In this document: in pieces, positions 1 to 8,267 of the stretch
Position numbering within the stretch: the stretch's first letter is position 1
How the letters are laid out: each line of letters opens with the position of its first letter
From: AC-49 sp963817035
GTDB lineage: Bacteria > Actinomycetota > Thermoleophilia > Solirubrobacterales > Solirubrobacteraceae
Assembly (NCBI GenBank): GCA_963817035.1
Contig: CAWFMM010000004.1
Span: forward strand, 2,046,001 to 2,110,000
Direction: 5' to 3'
Length of the DNA stretch: 64,000 nt
Notes under the pieces: generated by a model
Database searches by the model: none
Told to the model about the DNA's origin: nothing
The model's input: only the letters and a program-made list of their open reading frames with translations
Program-made: the position numbers and the translations under genes

Positions 1-171
1 CTGCGCGAGACGCTCGACCTGGTGCGCGAAGGCCGCGAGCTGGTCGAGTTCTGCGCCACCGAGCTCGACGCGGTCGGCCAGGGCCTCCAGGAGCTCAAGC
101 TCGACGAGCTCGTCGCGCGGCTCGAGGCCGGACAGCCGACTGCACCCGAGCCGACCGACGCGCCCACATGA
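1..171 (+). CDS. xseB: Exodeoxyribonuclease VII small subunit, C-terminal fragment (probable)
   Basis: The open frame from base 1 ends with TGA at 169-171 and gives a 56-residue C-terminal piece. The rest lies outside the window. The residues LDLVREGRELVEFC followed by a leucine-rich helix (LDAVGQGLQELKLDELV) resemble the two-helix XseB small subunit, which binds XseA and helps degrade single-stranded DNA. The tail is Pro/Thr-rich and has no predicted structure. The stop overlaps the ATG of the next gene (ATGA), so the two are probably co-transcribed. The fragment is short and the family call rests only on the helix pattern; a generic coiled-coil protein is the alternative. Confidence 0.5.
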   Translation: MRETLDLVREGRELVEFCATELDAVGQGLQELKLDELVARLEAGQPTAPEPTDAPT

Positions 172-1223
172 GCGCACTGTTCGACGACAAGCTTGCCGAT
201 CTCGCGCTGACGATCGACAGCTACGAGCTCGAGCGCCTCGAGCGCGCGGTCTCGAGCGAATTCCTGCGCGTCTCGACCGTCATCCACCTCCACGGCGCCG
301 GCGAAGAGGGCATCGGCGAGGACGTCACCTACGACGCCGTCGATCAGGACAACCTCCAGGCCGCCGGGCCGGTCCAGCCGCTGGCGGGCACCTGGACTCT
401 CGCCGGCTTCTGCGATCACCTTGAAGCCCTGAACCTGTGGCCACAGCCGGCCGAGCGCGACGCCTCGGTCCTCTACCGCGTCTGGGCCTACGAGTCCGCC
501 GCGCTCGACCTCGCCCTGAGCCAGGCCGGGATCTCGCTCCAGGACGCGGTCGGCCGCCGTGCGTCGCCGCTGACCTTCGTCACATCGCTGCGCCTCGGTG
601 ACCCTCCGACGCTCGAGCCGGTCACCCGGCGCCTGGCCAACTATCCGACGCTGCGCTTCAAGCTCGACGCGGTCAGCGCGTGGGACGACGAGCTCGTCGC
701 CGCGCTCGCCAAGACCGGCGCCGTCGACTCGGTCGACTTCAAGGGCCTCTACGAAGGCTCAATCGTCGACCAGCCCGCCGATCCGGCGCTCTACCAGCGC
801 GTCGTCGACGGCCTCCATGACGCGTGGTACGAGGACCCCAAGCTGACGCCCGAGACCGACGCGATCATGCTCCCCCACCGCGACCGCGTGACCTGGGACG
901 CGAACATCCACGGCATCGCCGACATCGAGGGGCTTCCGTTCGCGCCGAAGATGGTCAACGTCAAGCCCTCGCGCCTCGGCGGCATCCGGCCGCTGCTCGA
1001 CGCCTACGAGTACTGCGAACAGCGCGATATCGGCATGTACGGCGGCGGCCAGTTCGAGCTCGGCTGCGGCCGCGGGCAGATCCAGTACCTCGCCTCGATC
1101 TTTCACCCCGACACCCCGAACGACGTCGCGCCCGTCGGCTACAACGAGCCCGACCCGCCGCCCGGGATGCCGAGCAGCCCCCTGCCCGTGGCTGCCGAGC
1201 CCACCGGCTTTCGCTGGGGCTGA
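168..1223 (+). CDS. Enolase-superfamily (mandelate racemase/muconate lactonizing-like) enzyme
   Basis: This 351-residue protein has an N-terminal capping region and a C-terminal barrel typical of the enolase superfamily, whose members abstract a proton alpha to a carboxylate using Mg2+. Candidate catalytic and metal residues are K165 and D167 in FKLDA, D190 in SVDFKG, E222 in WYEDP, and K266 in NVKPSRLGGI. The last motif is the usual second-lysine strand. The end (GMYGGGQFELGCGRGQ) fits the terminal loop of the barrel. The substrate cannot be told from sequence, and neither menaquinone genes (for OSB synthase) nor muconate genes lie nearby. It overlaps the upstream xseB-like gene by four bases and converges on the thiolase gene 29 bases away. 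Confidence 0.7.
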   Translation: MSALFDDKLADLALTIDSYELERLERAVSSEFLRVSTVIHLHGAGEEGIGEDVTYDAVDQDNLQAAGPVQPLAGTWTLAGFCDHLEALNLWPQPAERDASVLYRVWAYESAALDLALSQAGISLQDAVGRRASPLTFVTSLRLGDPPTLEPVTRRLANYPTLRFKLDAVSAWDDELVAALAKTGAVDSVDFKGLYEGSIVDQPADPALYQRVVDGLHDAWYEDPKLTPETDAIMLPHRDRVTWDANIHGIADIEGLPFAPKMVNVKPSRLGGIRPLLDAYEYCEQRDIGMYGGGQFELGCGRGQIQYLASIFHPDTPNDVAPVGYNEPDPPPGMPSSPLPVAAEPTGFRWG

Positions 1224-1252
1224 GCCGCAGGACCGATGAGGTCATAGACCGA

Positions 1253-2425
1253 TCAGATCCGCTGGATCAGCGTTCCCGTTCCGATCCCGCCGCCACAACA
1301 CATCGTGACGAGCCCGAGTTCCTTGTCGTCGTCCTCGAGCTCGTGCAGCAGCGTGGTCAGCAGCCGCGCGCCGGTCGAGCCGAGCGGGTGGCCGATCGCC
1401 ATCGCGCCGCCGCGCGGGTTGACCCGGTCCATGTCGGGCTTGTGCTCCAGCGCCCACGCGGCGACGACCGAGGCGAACGCCTCGTTGATCTCCACGTAGT
1501 CGATGTCGTTGATCGTCATGCCGTTGCGCTGCAGGATCCGCGCGGTGGCCGGGATCGGGCCTTCGAGCATCTTCACCGGGTCACAACCGACCGAGGTCTG
1601 ATCGACGATCCGCGCGCGGGCGCGCAGCCCGAGCTGCGATGCCTTTTCGGCGCTCATCAGCAGCACGGCGGCGGCCCCGTCGGAGATCTGCGATGACGTC
1701 GCGGCGGTGATCTTGCCGTCGGGCTTGAACGCCGGCTTGAGGTTGGCCAGTGACTCGAGGTTCGTATCGGGACGGATCCCCTGGTCGGTCATGTAGGTAT
1801 CGCCATTGACCTTCATCGGAACCATCTCGCGCTCGAACAGCCCCTCCTCGGTCGCCTTGGCGGCGAGCTGGTGCGAACGCACGGCGAGCTTCTCGAGCTC
1901 CGAGCGGGAGATCTCGTACTCGTCGGCGATCATCTCGGCGCCGAGGCCCTGGCCGACGATGTTGTGCTTGTCGAGCAGCTGCGGTGTGAACGCCTGCCCG
2001 TACGTGGTCTGGATCTCGGCGGTGATCCCGAACGAGTTGTGGCCCATGTGCTCGACGCCCGAGCCGATGACCACGTCGTGGATGCCGGCGGCGATCTGCG
2101 CGGCGCCGAAGCCGACGGCCTGCTGGGCCGAGCCGCACTGAAGGTCAAGCGTCTGCGCCGACGCTTCGATCGGATGACCTTCCTGCAGCCAGGCATTGCG
2201 CGCCACGTTGAAGCCCTGCTCGCCGAACTGGGCGACGCAGCCGGCGATCACGTTCTCGACCTCCGAGGCGTCGACACCGGAGCGCGAGAGCAGCTCGGTG
2301 TAGGTACGACCAAGCAGTTCAGCCGGGTGGATGTCCTTGTAGTAGCCCTTCTCGCGGTGCCCGCGGCCGACCGGTGTGCGCACGGCTTCGACGATGACGA
2401 CCTCACGACCCTCTTGCGCACCCAT
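1253..2425 (-). CDS. Acetyl-CoA C-acyltransferase (thiolase)
   Basis: A full-length 390-residue thiolase, which cleaves 3-ketoacyl-CoA with CoA or runs the reverse condensation. The nucleophile is C97 in DLQCGSAQQAV. The second active-site blocks are present: NEAFA, the His loop GGAMAIGHPLGSTGAR, and the C-terminal CCGGGIGTGTLI with the acid/base Cys. The sequence looks closer to degradative FadA/FadA5-type actinobacterial thiolases than to short-chain biosynthetic ones, but chain length is not proven. It starts head-to-head with a 3-hydroxyacyl-CoA dehydrogenase gene over 109 bases, so the two probably share a regulator and act in consecutive steps of beta-oxidation. Confidence 0.93.
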   Translation of the reverse strand: MGAQEGREVVIVEAVRTPVGRGHREKGYYKDIHPAELLGRTYTELLSRSGVDASEVENVIAGCVAQFGEQGFNVARNAWLQEGHPIEASAQTLDLQCGSAQQAVGFGAAQIAAGIHDVVIGSGVEHMGHNSFGITAEIQTTYGQAFTPQLLDKHNIVGQGLGAEMIADEYEISRSELEKLAVRSHQLAAKATEEGLFEREMVPMKVNGDTYMTDQGIRPDTNLESLANLKPAFKPDGKITAATSSQISDGAAAVLLMSAEKASQLGLRARARIVDQTSVGCDPVKMLEGPIPATARILQRNGMTINDIDYVEINEAFASVVAAWALEHKPDMDRVNPRGGAMAIGHPLGSTGARLLTTLLHELEDDDKELGLVTMCCGGGIGTGTLIQRI

Positions 2426-2482
2426 GTTTCGACCCCTTCGACGCCGCGTGAAAAACCTGAGGTTCGAAGGCTAGCGGTTTGA

Positions 2483-2492
2483 ACTGTCCAGT
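2483..2492. promoter_or_regulatory. Candidate operator in the divergent thiolase/dehydrogenase promoter region
   Basis: The 109-base region between the two divergent genes holds ACTGTCCAGT, an interrupted palindrome (ACTG-TC-CAGT). TetR-type regulators of fatty-acid genes often bind short palindromes like this in shared promoter regions. No regulator gene is adjacent, so the assignment is a guess from position and symmetry. Confidence 0.25.
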
Positions 2493-2534
2493 CAGCCAGA
2501 CGCGAAAACGGATAGACATCCGCGTGATGCTCAC

Positions 2535-3326
2535 ATGAACGAGACGCTTGCCATCGCGGGATCGGGCGCAATCGCGACCGGTCTGGCCGCGTCCGGCGCC
2601 CGCCACGGACAGGTTCTCCTCTGGGCGCGGTCCGACGCCTCCGCCCAGCGTGCGCGGAAGGCGATCGACGACACCTGCGAACGGATGGGTGACGACGTCG
2701 ACGCCGCCAACGTCCAGGTCGTCACCGACATCGAGGCGGTGGCGGATCGCAGCTTCGTCGTCGAGGCGATCGCCGAGGACCTCGAGGCCAAGAGCGAACT
2801 CCTCGTGCGGTTGGCCGGTCTGATCGACGACGAGGCCGTCCTCGCCACGACAACGTCGTCGCTGTCGGTCGGCGAGCTCGCCCGCGCCAGCGGAGTCGCC
2901 GAGCGCTTCGTCGGGCTGCACGTCTTCAATCCCGTGCCGCGGATGAAGCTCGTCGAGCTCGTCTTCGCCGACGAGACGCTCGAGCCGGTCCGCGACCGCG
3001 CCCGCGTGCTCTGCGACGACCTCGGCAAGACGGCCGTCGAGGTGCCGGACATCGCCGGCTTCGTCGTCAACCGCCTGCTCTTCCCCTATCTGTTCACCGC
3101 CGTCGACCTGCTCGAGGAGACCGGCATGGATCCCGCGGCGATCGACACCGCGATGACGCTCGGCACCGGGCACCCGATGGGCCCGCTGGCCCTGCTGGAC
3201 TTCGTTGGTCTCGACGTCGCGATGGCGATTGGCGATGAGATCGGCGCGAACGTACCCCAGCGCATCCGCGATCTGGTCGCCGACGGGCGCCTCGGGCGCA
3301 AGACTGGCTCCGGGCTGACCCTGTAA
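2535..3326 (+). CDS. 3-hydroxyacyl-CoA dehydrogenase (3-hydroxybutyryl-CoA dehydrogenase type)
   Basis: This 263-residue enzyme oxidises 3-hydroxyacyl-CoA with NAD. It begins with a Rossmann motif (IAGSGAIATGLA). It then carries the family's VVEAIAEDLEAK segment, the catalytic His loop GLHVFNPVPRMKLVE, the Glu/Asn region DIAGFVVNRLL, and GTGHPMGPLALLDFVGLD of the C-terminal domain. The end RKTGSGLTL corresponds to the usual RKxGxGFY. It is slightly shorter than the typical ~285-residue enzyme. It is divergent from the thiolase gene and most likely supplies the 3-ketoacyl-CoA that the thiolase cleaves. Confidence 0.9.
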   Translation: MNETLAIAGSGAIATGLAASGARHGQVLLWARSDASAQRARKAIDDTCERMGDDVDAANVQVVTDIEAVADRSFVVEAIAEDLEAKSELLVRLAGLIDDEAVLATTTSSLSVGELARASGVAERFVGLHVFNPVPRMKLVELVFADETLEPVRDRARVLCDDLGKTAVEVPDIAGFVVNRLLFPYLFTAVDLLEETGMDPAAIDTAMTLGTGHPMGPLALLDFVGLDVAMAIGDEIGANVPQRIRDLVADGRLGRKTGSGLTL

Positions 3327-3445
3327 CACACGCTGCAAATGGACTCTTATGGTGTCTTCATAAACCTTTAGGGAGCGTTGAGGTCGCGATCCCATACTCA
3401 ATGACGCGACCGCACTTACGAGTGCACCTCCTCCAGAAGTAGATG

Positions 3446-3469
3446 AACGGCCCGTGCGAGCGGGCCGTT
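3446..3469. terminator. Intrinsic terminator, probably bidirectional
   Basis: A perfect 9-bp stem (AACGGCCCG / CGGGCCGTT) with a six-base loop lies between the convergent dehydrogenase and CNNM genes. On the plus strand it is followed by CGTCGTT, a weak T-rich tract. The 119 bases before it (3327-3445) are AT-richer than the neighbours and hold no convincing gene. Confidence 0.6.
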
Positions 3470-3474
3470 CGTCG

Positions 3475-4782
3475 TTAAGCGGCGGCGGGCGCGCGGCGCT
3501 CGCGGATGCGGACCGCCTCGATGCGGTTCTCGCGGACCGACTCGACGCGGATCGAGTAGCCGTTGGCGGTGACCGTGTCGCCGCGCTTGGGTAGGCGCCC
3601 GAGCTGGGAGAACACGAAGCCACCCACCGAGTTGTAGGCATCCGAGTCGACCGGCAGGTCGAGGCCGTAGTCGGTCAGGTCGGTGATCGCCACGTGGCCG
3701 CGGACGAACCAGTCGCCGTTGGGCAGCTGGCGGATCTCGCCGGCCGCCGGGTCGGTCTCGTCGTCGATCTCGCCGACGACCTCTTCGATGATGTCCTCGA
3801 CGGTGACGATCCCGGCCATCCGCCCGTATTCGTCGATCACCACCGCCATCGACGTGCGATGGCGCTGGAGATCGGCGAGGAGGTCGTCCAGCGGTTTGGT
3901 CTCGGGCACGATCGGCGCCTCGGTGACGATCGACTCGATCGAAGCTTCCTTGCCTTCGGCCATCAGCAGCCGCGCCAGTGAATTGGTGTGCACGACGCCG
4001 CGGATGCGGTCCTGGTGGTGGTCCTCGGTGACGAGCAGCCGCGTGTGGCCGGTCGAGATGCAGCGCCGCAGCGCCGTCTCGACGTCCTCGGAGACGTCGA
4101 CGGTGGCGACCGCCGGCGTCGGGGTCATGACCTGGCGCGCCTCCTGCTCGTGGAGATGGAAGACGCCGGCAAGCATCCCCGCCTCACCCGGATCGATGTG
4201 GCCGCCGGTGTACGACTCCGCGATCATCGCCTTGAGCTCGTCCGGCGTTCCGCCCTCCTCATGCGCCTTCTCGGGGTCGACGCCGAGCAGCCGCAGGATC
4301 TTGTACGAGGCACCGGTGAGCACGACGATGAACGGCGTGAACAGAACGCGGAAGAAGCCGAACGGCCGCGACACCCGCCGCGCGACACCCTCGGCATTGG
4401 AGATCACGTAGAGCTTCGGAACGATCTCGCCGGCGACGATGTGCACGCAGGTGATGATCAGGTAGCTGAGGATCACCGACAGCGCGACGGCGATCCCATG
4501 CGCGACCGCGCTGGGGAAGACGCCGAGCAGCGCGTCGGCGAGGACGACCTCGCCCAGGGCCCCGATCCCGATCGAGGCCATCGTGATGCCGACCTGTGAG
4601 GCGGAGATGAAGTCGGAGATGTGGTCGATCTGGTGCAGCGCCCGTTCGGCACCGCGCAGGCCCTCGTCCTTCATCGCCTCCAGTCGCGAGCGACGCGAGC
4701 GCACGAGGGCGTACTCGGCCATCACGAAGAACGCGTTGAGCGCGACGAGCAGCGCCGTCGCGAAGAGCAACAGCGCGGTCAC
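3475..4782 (-). CDS. CNNM/CorC-HlyC family membrane transporter with CBS domains
   Basis: This 435-residue protein has the domain order of the CNNM/HlyC-CorC family, linked to Mg2+/Co2+ homeostasis. A DUF21 membrane domain occupies roughly residues 1-190, starting with a hydrophobic helix at the N-terminus and a conserved VAGEIVPK segment. A pair of CBS domains (about 205-335, with VVIDEYGRMAGIVTVEDI) follows. The last part (about 345-430, NGDWFVRGHVAITDL) is the CorC_HlyC regulatory domain. Members sit in the inner membrane with the CBS domains in the cytoplasm. Older annotations call these hemolysins, but toxin function is not implied. The gene is monocistronic and its start lies 86 bases from the pterin dehydratase stop. 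Confidence 0.9.
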   Translation of the reverse strand: MTALLLFATALLVALNAFFVMAEYALVRSRRSRLEAMKDEGLRGAERALHQIDHISDFISASQVGITMASIGIGALGEVVLADALLGVFPSAVAHGIAVALSVILSYLIITCVHIVAGEIVPKLYVISNAEGVARRVSRPFGFFRVLFTPFIVVLTGASYKILRLLGVDPEKAHEEGGTPDELKAMIAESYTGGHIDPGEAGMLAGVFHLHEQEARQVMTPTPAVATVDVSEDVETALRRCISTGHTRLLVTEDHHQDRIRGVVHTNSLARLLMAEGKEASIESIVTEAPIVPETKPLDDLLADLQRHRTSMAVVIDEYGRMAGIVTVEDIIEEVVGEIDDETDPAAGEIRQLPNGDWFVRGHVAITDLTDYGLDLPVDSDAYNSVGGFVFSQLGRLPKRGDTVTANGYSIRVESVRENRIEAVRIRERRAPAAA

Positions 4783-4868
4783 GCGGAGGCGGCGCCTGCG
4801 CCGCTACTTCGAGGAAGGTCGTCGTGCACGATCGGCGTCCGGGTGCTGACGGTAGCAGGAGGCTGGGA

Positions 4869-5144
4869 TCACAGCGCCTCGACGGCGCGTGCGAGATCGA
4901 GGTCGCGTTGCGTGATCCCGCCTTCGCTGTGCGTCGCGACGGTCAGGCGGAGCTTGTTCCAGCCAAACACGAGGATGTCGGGGTGATGGTCGAGCTCCTG
5001 CGCCACGACGGCGACCGCGTTGGCCTTGGCCATCGCCGCGTCGAAGTCGGCCAGCTCGAACTCGCGGACGATCGTGTCGCCGTCGCGGCCCCAGTCGGTC
5101 GCGGCGAGGCCCTGCTCGATCTGTTCGTCGTTGAGAAGCGTCAC
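4869..5144 (-). CDS. Pterin-4a-carbinolamine dehydratase
   Basis: This 91-residue protein matches the small PCD/DCoH family, which dehydrates 4a-hydroxytetrahydropterin so that the cofactor can be recycled. The signature ELDHHPDI with its paired active-site histidines is present, followed by the conserved tail THSEGGITQRDLDLA. No aromatic amino acid hydroxylase gene is visible in the window, so its partner is unknown; some bacterial members act with molybdopterin or folate pathways. It starts 21 bases from a divergent BtuF-like gene. Confidence 0.9.
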   Translation of the reverse strand: MTLLNDEQIEQGLAATDWGRDGDTIVREFELADFDAAMAKANAVAVVAQELDHHPDILVFGWNKLRLTVATHSEGGITQRDLDLARAVEAL

Positions 5145-5165
5145 GGTCGCTAACGTCCTTTCGCA

Positions 5166-6080
5166 ATGCGCATCGTCTCACTCGTCCCCCACGCCACCGA
5201 GCTGCTGTTTGCGCTCGGCCTCGGCGACAGTGTCGTGGCTGTCACGCACGAGTGCGACTACCCGCCCCGCGCGCGGACGCTGCCCCACATCACCCGCGAC
5301 CGATTGGCGCCCGGTCTCAGCGCCGCCGAGATCGATGCCGCGGTGCGCGAGCACACCGAAGGCGCCGAGGCGATCTACGAGCTTGACACCGAGGCGCTCC
5401 GCGCGCTCCAGCCCGACCTGATCGTCACCCAGGAGCTGTGCCCGGTCTGCGCGGTCAGCTACGACGAAGTGCTCAGGGAGGCCGAGCACATCGAGAGCTG
5501 CCCGAAGGTCATCGCCCTGGACCCGACGACGATCGGCGAGGCGATGGGCGACGTGCGCACGGTCGCCCAGGCCACCGGAACGCGCGACGCCGCGCTCGAT
5601 CTGATCGCCCGTTCGCGCGAGCGGATCGACACCGTGCGGCGGGCGGTGAAGGGCGCGCCGCGCCCCCGTGTGGCAGCGATCGAGTGGATGGACCCGGTCT
5701 TCGTGGCCGGCCACTGGACGCCACAGATCATCGATCTCGCCGGCGGCGAGGACGTACTCGGGTTCGCGGGCGAGCACTCCGAGCAATCAACCTGGGATCT
5801 CGTCGCCGCCGCGGCGCCGGACGTCGTTGTCTGCATGCCGTGCGGCTACGACGCGCCGCGCTCCCATCAGGAGGCGATGCTCTACGCCGACTGCCTGCGC
5901 GAGGTCGGGGCCCCGCGCGTGGTCGCGGTCAACGCCTCGGCCTACTTCTCGCGCCCCGGGCCGCGGCTCGTCGACGGCGTCGAACTGCTCGGCCACATCC
6001 TGCATCCCGATCGCGTTGCGCTGCCCGAGGGCGTCGATGCGGCGCTCGAGGTGCGGGTGCGGTCAGCCGATCGTGCGTAG
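5166..6080 (+). CDS. Cobalamin-binding-like protein (BtuF/periplasmic-binding fold), no signal peptide
   Basis: This 304-residue protein has the class III periplasmic-binding fold of BtuF-type vitamin B12/iron-chelate binders. It shows the N-terminal RIVSLVPHATELLFALG, the central QPDLIVTQELCPVCAVSY, and the second-lobe APDVVVCMPCGYD. It starts directly at the fold, without signal peptide or lipobox, so it is predicted cytoplasmic. No permease or ATPase lies beside it, which argues against a standard ABC importer. Several cysteines in the ligand cleft (CPVC, CMPCG) are unusual for a secreted binder. Such stand-alone proteins are widespread and their role is unclear. The 3' end overlaps the convergent rhomboid gene by 18 bases. 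Confidence 0.75.
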   Translation: MRIVSLVPHATELLFALGLGDSVVAVTHECDYPPRARTLPHITRDRLAPGLSAAEIDAAVREHTEGAEAIYELDTEALRALQPDLIVTQELCPVCAVSYDEVLREAEHIESCPKVIALDPTTIGEAMGDVRTVAQATGTRDAALDLIARSRERIDTVRRAVKGAPRPRVAAIEWMDPVFVAGHWTPQIIDLAGGEDVLGFAGEHSEQSTWDLVAAAAPDVVVCMPCGYDAPRSHQEAMLYADCLREVGAPRVVAVNASAYFSRPGPRLVDGVELLGHILHPDRVALPEGVDAALEVRVRSADRA

Positions 6081-6914
6081 CAACGTGTCGGTCGCATGCT
6101 GGGCGACGGCCGCCGATCCGGCAACGAGGATCGCCGCCAAGACCAGGCAGCCCGCGTAGGCGACGGCTGTGGGAATCTTGCGGCGGTCCACCTCGACGAA
6201 CAGGACACCGGTCAGCCCACCGGCGATCAGGCCGCCGATGTGCCCACCGACCGAGACCCCCGGCACGGCGAAGCTCAGTACGAGGTTGATCAGGATCAGG
6301 GGACCGATCCCGGCCTGAAACGGGTCGATGCCGCGGCGACGCAGCTCGATGAATGCCGCGCCCATGAGGCCGAACACGGCGCCCGAAGCCCCGACGGTAA
6401 CGGCATGTGGACTGGCGACCAGCGCGCCGAACGAGCCGCCGAGCAGCGAGACGAAGTAGATCGTCGCGAAGCGCACCGACCCGACGGCGTGCTCGATCAT
6501 TCGCCCGAGCGCCCAAAGCAGGTACATGTTGAAGCCGATGTGGACCAGCCCGGCGTGGAGAAAGCCGCTCGTGATCAGACGCCAGTACTCGTGGTCAAGC
6601 GCGATGGGGGGCGCGAACAACGCGCCGTGGGCATAGATCGATCCCGACGGGTGCCCGCCATTGGAGATCGAGAGCCCAGCGCCCTCGGCCAGATAGGCGA
6701 TGACGTTGATGACGATCAGCGTGATCGTCACCGGCATCGCCGAACTGGCGTTGTTGATGTGCACCGCGGTGCGGACCTTCGTCTTGTCGCGGCTGCAATC
6801 GGGGCAGCGCATGCCGACCGACGTCGGCGTCATGCAGTCGGGGCAGATCGGGTTTCCGCACGATGAGCACGAGACACCGGTCTCACGCGACGGATGGCGG
6901 TAGCACGTGGCCAC
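6063..6914 (-). CDS. Rhomboid-family intramembrane serine protease with N-terminal zinc-binding domain
   Basis: The 283-residue protein starts (GTG) with a cysteine-rich zinc-binding segment, about residues 4-41, with pairs CSSC, CPDC and CPDC. A rhomboid membrane domain of six or more helices follows. The catalytic serine is S177 in GASGAVFGLMG and the histidine is H225 in VGGHIGGLIAGG. The conserved HAGLVHIGFNM lies in the second helix region. Rhomboids cut transmembrane segments inside the bilayer; substrates in actinobacteria are mostly unknown. The fusion of a B-box-like zinc finger to a rhomboid is common in actinobacteria. Its 3' end overlaps the convergent BtuF-like gene. Confidence 0.93.
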   Translation of the reverse strand: MATCYRHPSRETGVSCSSCGNPICPDCMTPTSVGMRCPDCSRDKTKVRTAVHINNASSAMPVTITLIVINVIAYLAEGAGLSISNGGHPSGSIYAHGALFAPPIALDHEYWRLITSGFLHAGLVHIGFNMYLLWALGRMIEHAVGSVRFATIYFVSLLGGSFGALVASPHAVTVGASGAVFGLMGAAFIELRRRGIDPFQAGIGPLILINLVLSFAVPGVSVGGHIGGLIAGGLTGVLFVEVDRRKIPTAVAYAGCLVLAAILVAGSAAVAQHATDTLLRTIG

Positions 6915-6942
6915 GGTCGCGGGACGCTACCGCAGTGGCAGC

Positions 6943-7662
6943 TCAGGCCTGGGCGGATATGACCGGCGGCGACGTCGGCGCATCGGCACCGCCCGACTGC
7001 TCGGCGGTGACCAGCACCTGATCGCCGTCATGCACAGGATCGGGCACGGCGACGACACCGTTGCCGTCCGAGCGAACCGTGAACAGCGCGTCGGTCGCCG
7101 TCGGCTTCGACGTCGACCGATGCTGGATCCAGACCTCGTAGACCTTGCCGTCGGGCGGATTGGGCATGCCGGTCATCTGGAGGCGAGCGCGATCGCCATC
7201 GACGACGAGCTGCGCCTTGGCGCCCTTGATCGTCACCTGGGCCTCGGTCACTCGGGAGCCGCTCGTCGAGCCGTTGAGCGCGACGCCGATGACCAGGCCG
7301 ACAGCGAGCACGGCGAGACCGATCGGCACGAGCCGCCAGCCCGACAGCCACGACCGTCGTGACGCTCGGGCCGAGCGCTCGGCCGGCCGGTCCGCCTGTG
7401 GGCCGGCGGCCCGCAGCAGTTGCGCCTCGGAAGACACGACAGCCATGATTCGATCCGAAAGCTCGGGTGGCGGCGCGATCGGCTCGGCGGCCATTGGCAG
7501 TGCGTCGCTGACCATCGACAGCTGAGCGATCTCGGCCTGGCAGACCAGGCAGTTGTCGACGTGCGTCGCGTAGTCGGCGATATCGGCCTGATCCAGCGCG
7601 CCGAGGACCCAGGCGGCCGCAGTGACCTGCTGCTCGCACGCGTCACGTCGCGGATCGCTCAT
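6943..7662 (-). CDS. Anti-sigma factor, RskA (anti-sigma K) family
   Basis: A 239-residue single-pass membrane protein. The N-terminal part holds a zinc-associated anti-sigma motif, H34 in HVDNCLVCQ with C38 and C41, that binds the cognate ECF sigma factor. A transmembrane helix (about 110-129, LVPIGLAVLAVGLVIGVAL) follows. The extracytoplasmic C-terminal domain has the anti-sigma K core (VYEVWIQHR ... TDALFTV). In the RskA family, stepwise proteolysis of the membrane protein frees the sigma factor. The gene overlaps the upstream sigma gene by four bases (ATGA), so the pair is translationally coupled. Confidence 0.92.
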   Translation of the reverse strand: MSDPRRDACEQQVTAAAWVLGALDQADIADYATHVDNCLVCQAEIAQLSMVSDALPMAAEPIAPPPELSDRIMAVVSSEAQLLRAAGPQADRPAERSARASRRSWLSGWRLVPIGLAVLAVGLVIGVALNGSTSGSRVTEAQVTIKGAKAQLVVDGDRARLQMTGMPNPPDGKVYEVWIQHRSTSKPTATDALFTVRSDGNGVVAVPDPVHDGDQVLVTAEQSGGADAPTSPPVISAQA

Positions 7663-8231
7663 GCCGTCGCCTCCGAAAGCCCGGACAGCTGAGCGCGCAT
7701 CTTCTCCATGCCGAGCCGCATCCGGCCCTTGACGGTGCCGATCGGCGTGTCGAGCATGTCGGCGATCTCGGACTGGCTGAAGCCGCCGAAGTAGGCCAGC
7801 TCGATCACGCGGCTCTGCTCAGCGGGCAGCGTGTTCAGCGCGCCGCGAACCTCACGCGCCTCGTCGCGCCGGGCGACCTCGACCTCGGTCCGCTCGGGCG
7901 CCTCGAAGCGCTCGTCGATGCCCTCGTCGGGGGTCGTGTTGCGATCACGGACGGTCGAGCGGCGCAGCGCGTCGATCGCGCGGTTGTGGACGATCCCAAG
8001 CACCCACGTGCGAACCGAGCCACGGGCGCGGTCATAGCGCGCGCCGGAGCGCCACAGCGACAGGAACGCCTCCTGGACGACGTCTTCGGCCGCCCCCCGC
8101 TGTCCCATCATCCGATAGGCGAGCGAGAACGCGACAGTGCAGTGGCGGTCGTAAACGAGCCTGAACGCCTGGTCGTCGCCCTTGCGCACCAGTTGCATGA
8201 GATCTTCGTCGGCGAGTTCGGCCAAGGCCAT
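7659..8231 (-). CDS. ECF RNA polymerase sigma factor (SigK-like)
   Basis: A 190-residue ECF sigma factor. Region 2 is the segment AFSLAYRMMGQRGAAEDVVQ with the -10 binding helix. Region 4 is RVIELAYFGGFSQSEIADML followed by the HTH recognition helix TPIGTVKGRMRLGMEKM, which contacts the -35 element. The four-base overlap with the downstream anti-sigma gene marks it as the partner of that protein. It follows a first sigma/membrane-protein pair on the same strand, so two ECF units lie in tandem. Confidence 0.95.
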   Translation of the reverse strand: MALAELADEDLMQLVRKGDDQAFRLVYDRHCTVAFSLAYRMMGQRGAAEDVVQEAFLSLWRSGARYDRARGSVRTWVLGIVHNRAIDALRRSTVRDRNTTPDEGIDERFEAPERTEVEVARRDEAREVRGALNTLPAEQSRVIELAYFGGFSQSEIADMLDTPIGTVKGRMRLGMEKMRAQLSGLSEATA

Positions 8232-8267
8232 TCCAACCGTTTGATACGACGCCGATCCGTGATCGGA

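Noticed and set aside
5145..5165. Cobalamin riboswitch for the BtuF-like gene
   Set aside because: The gap to the divergent gene is only 21 bases; no room for one and no B12-box seen.
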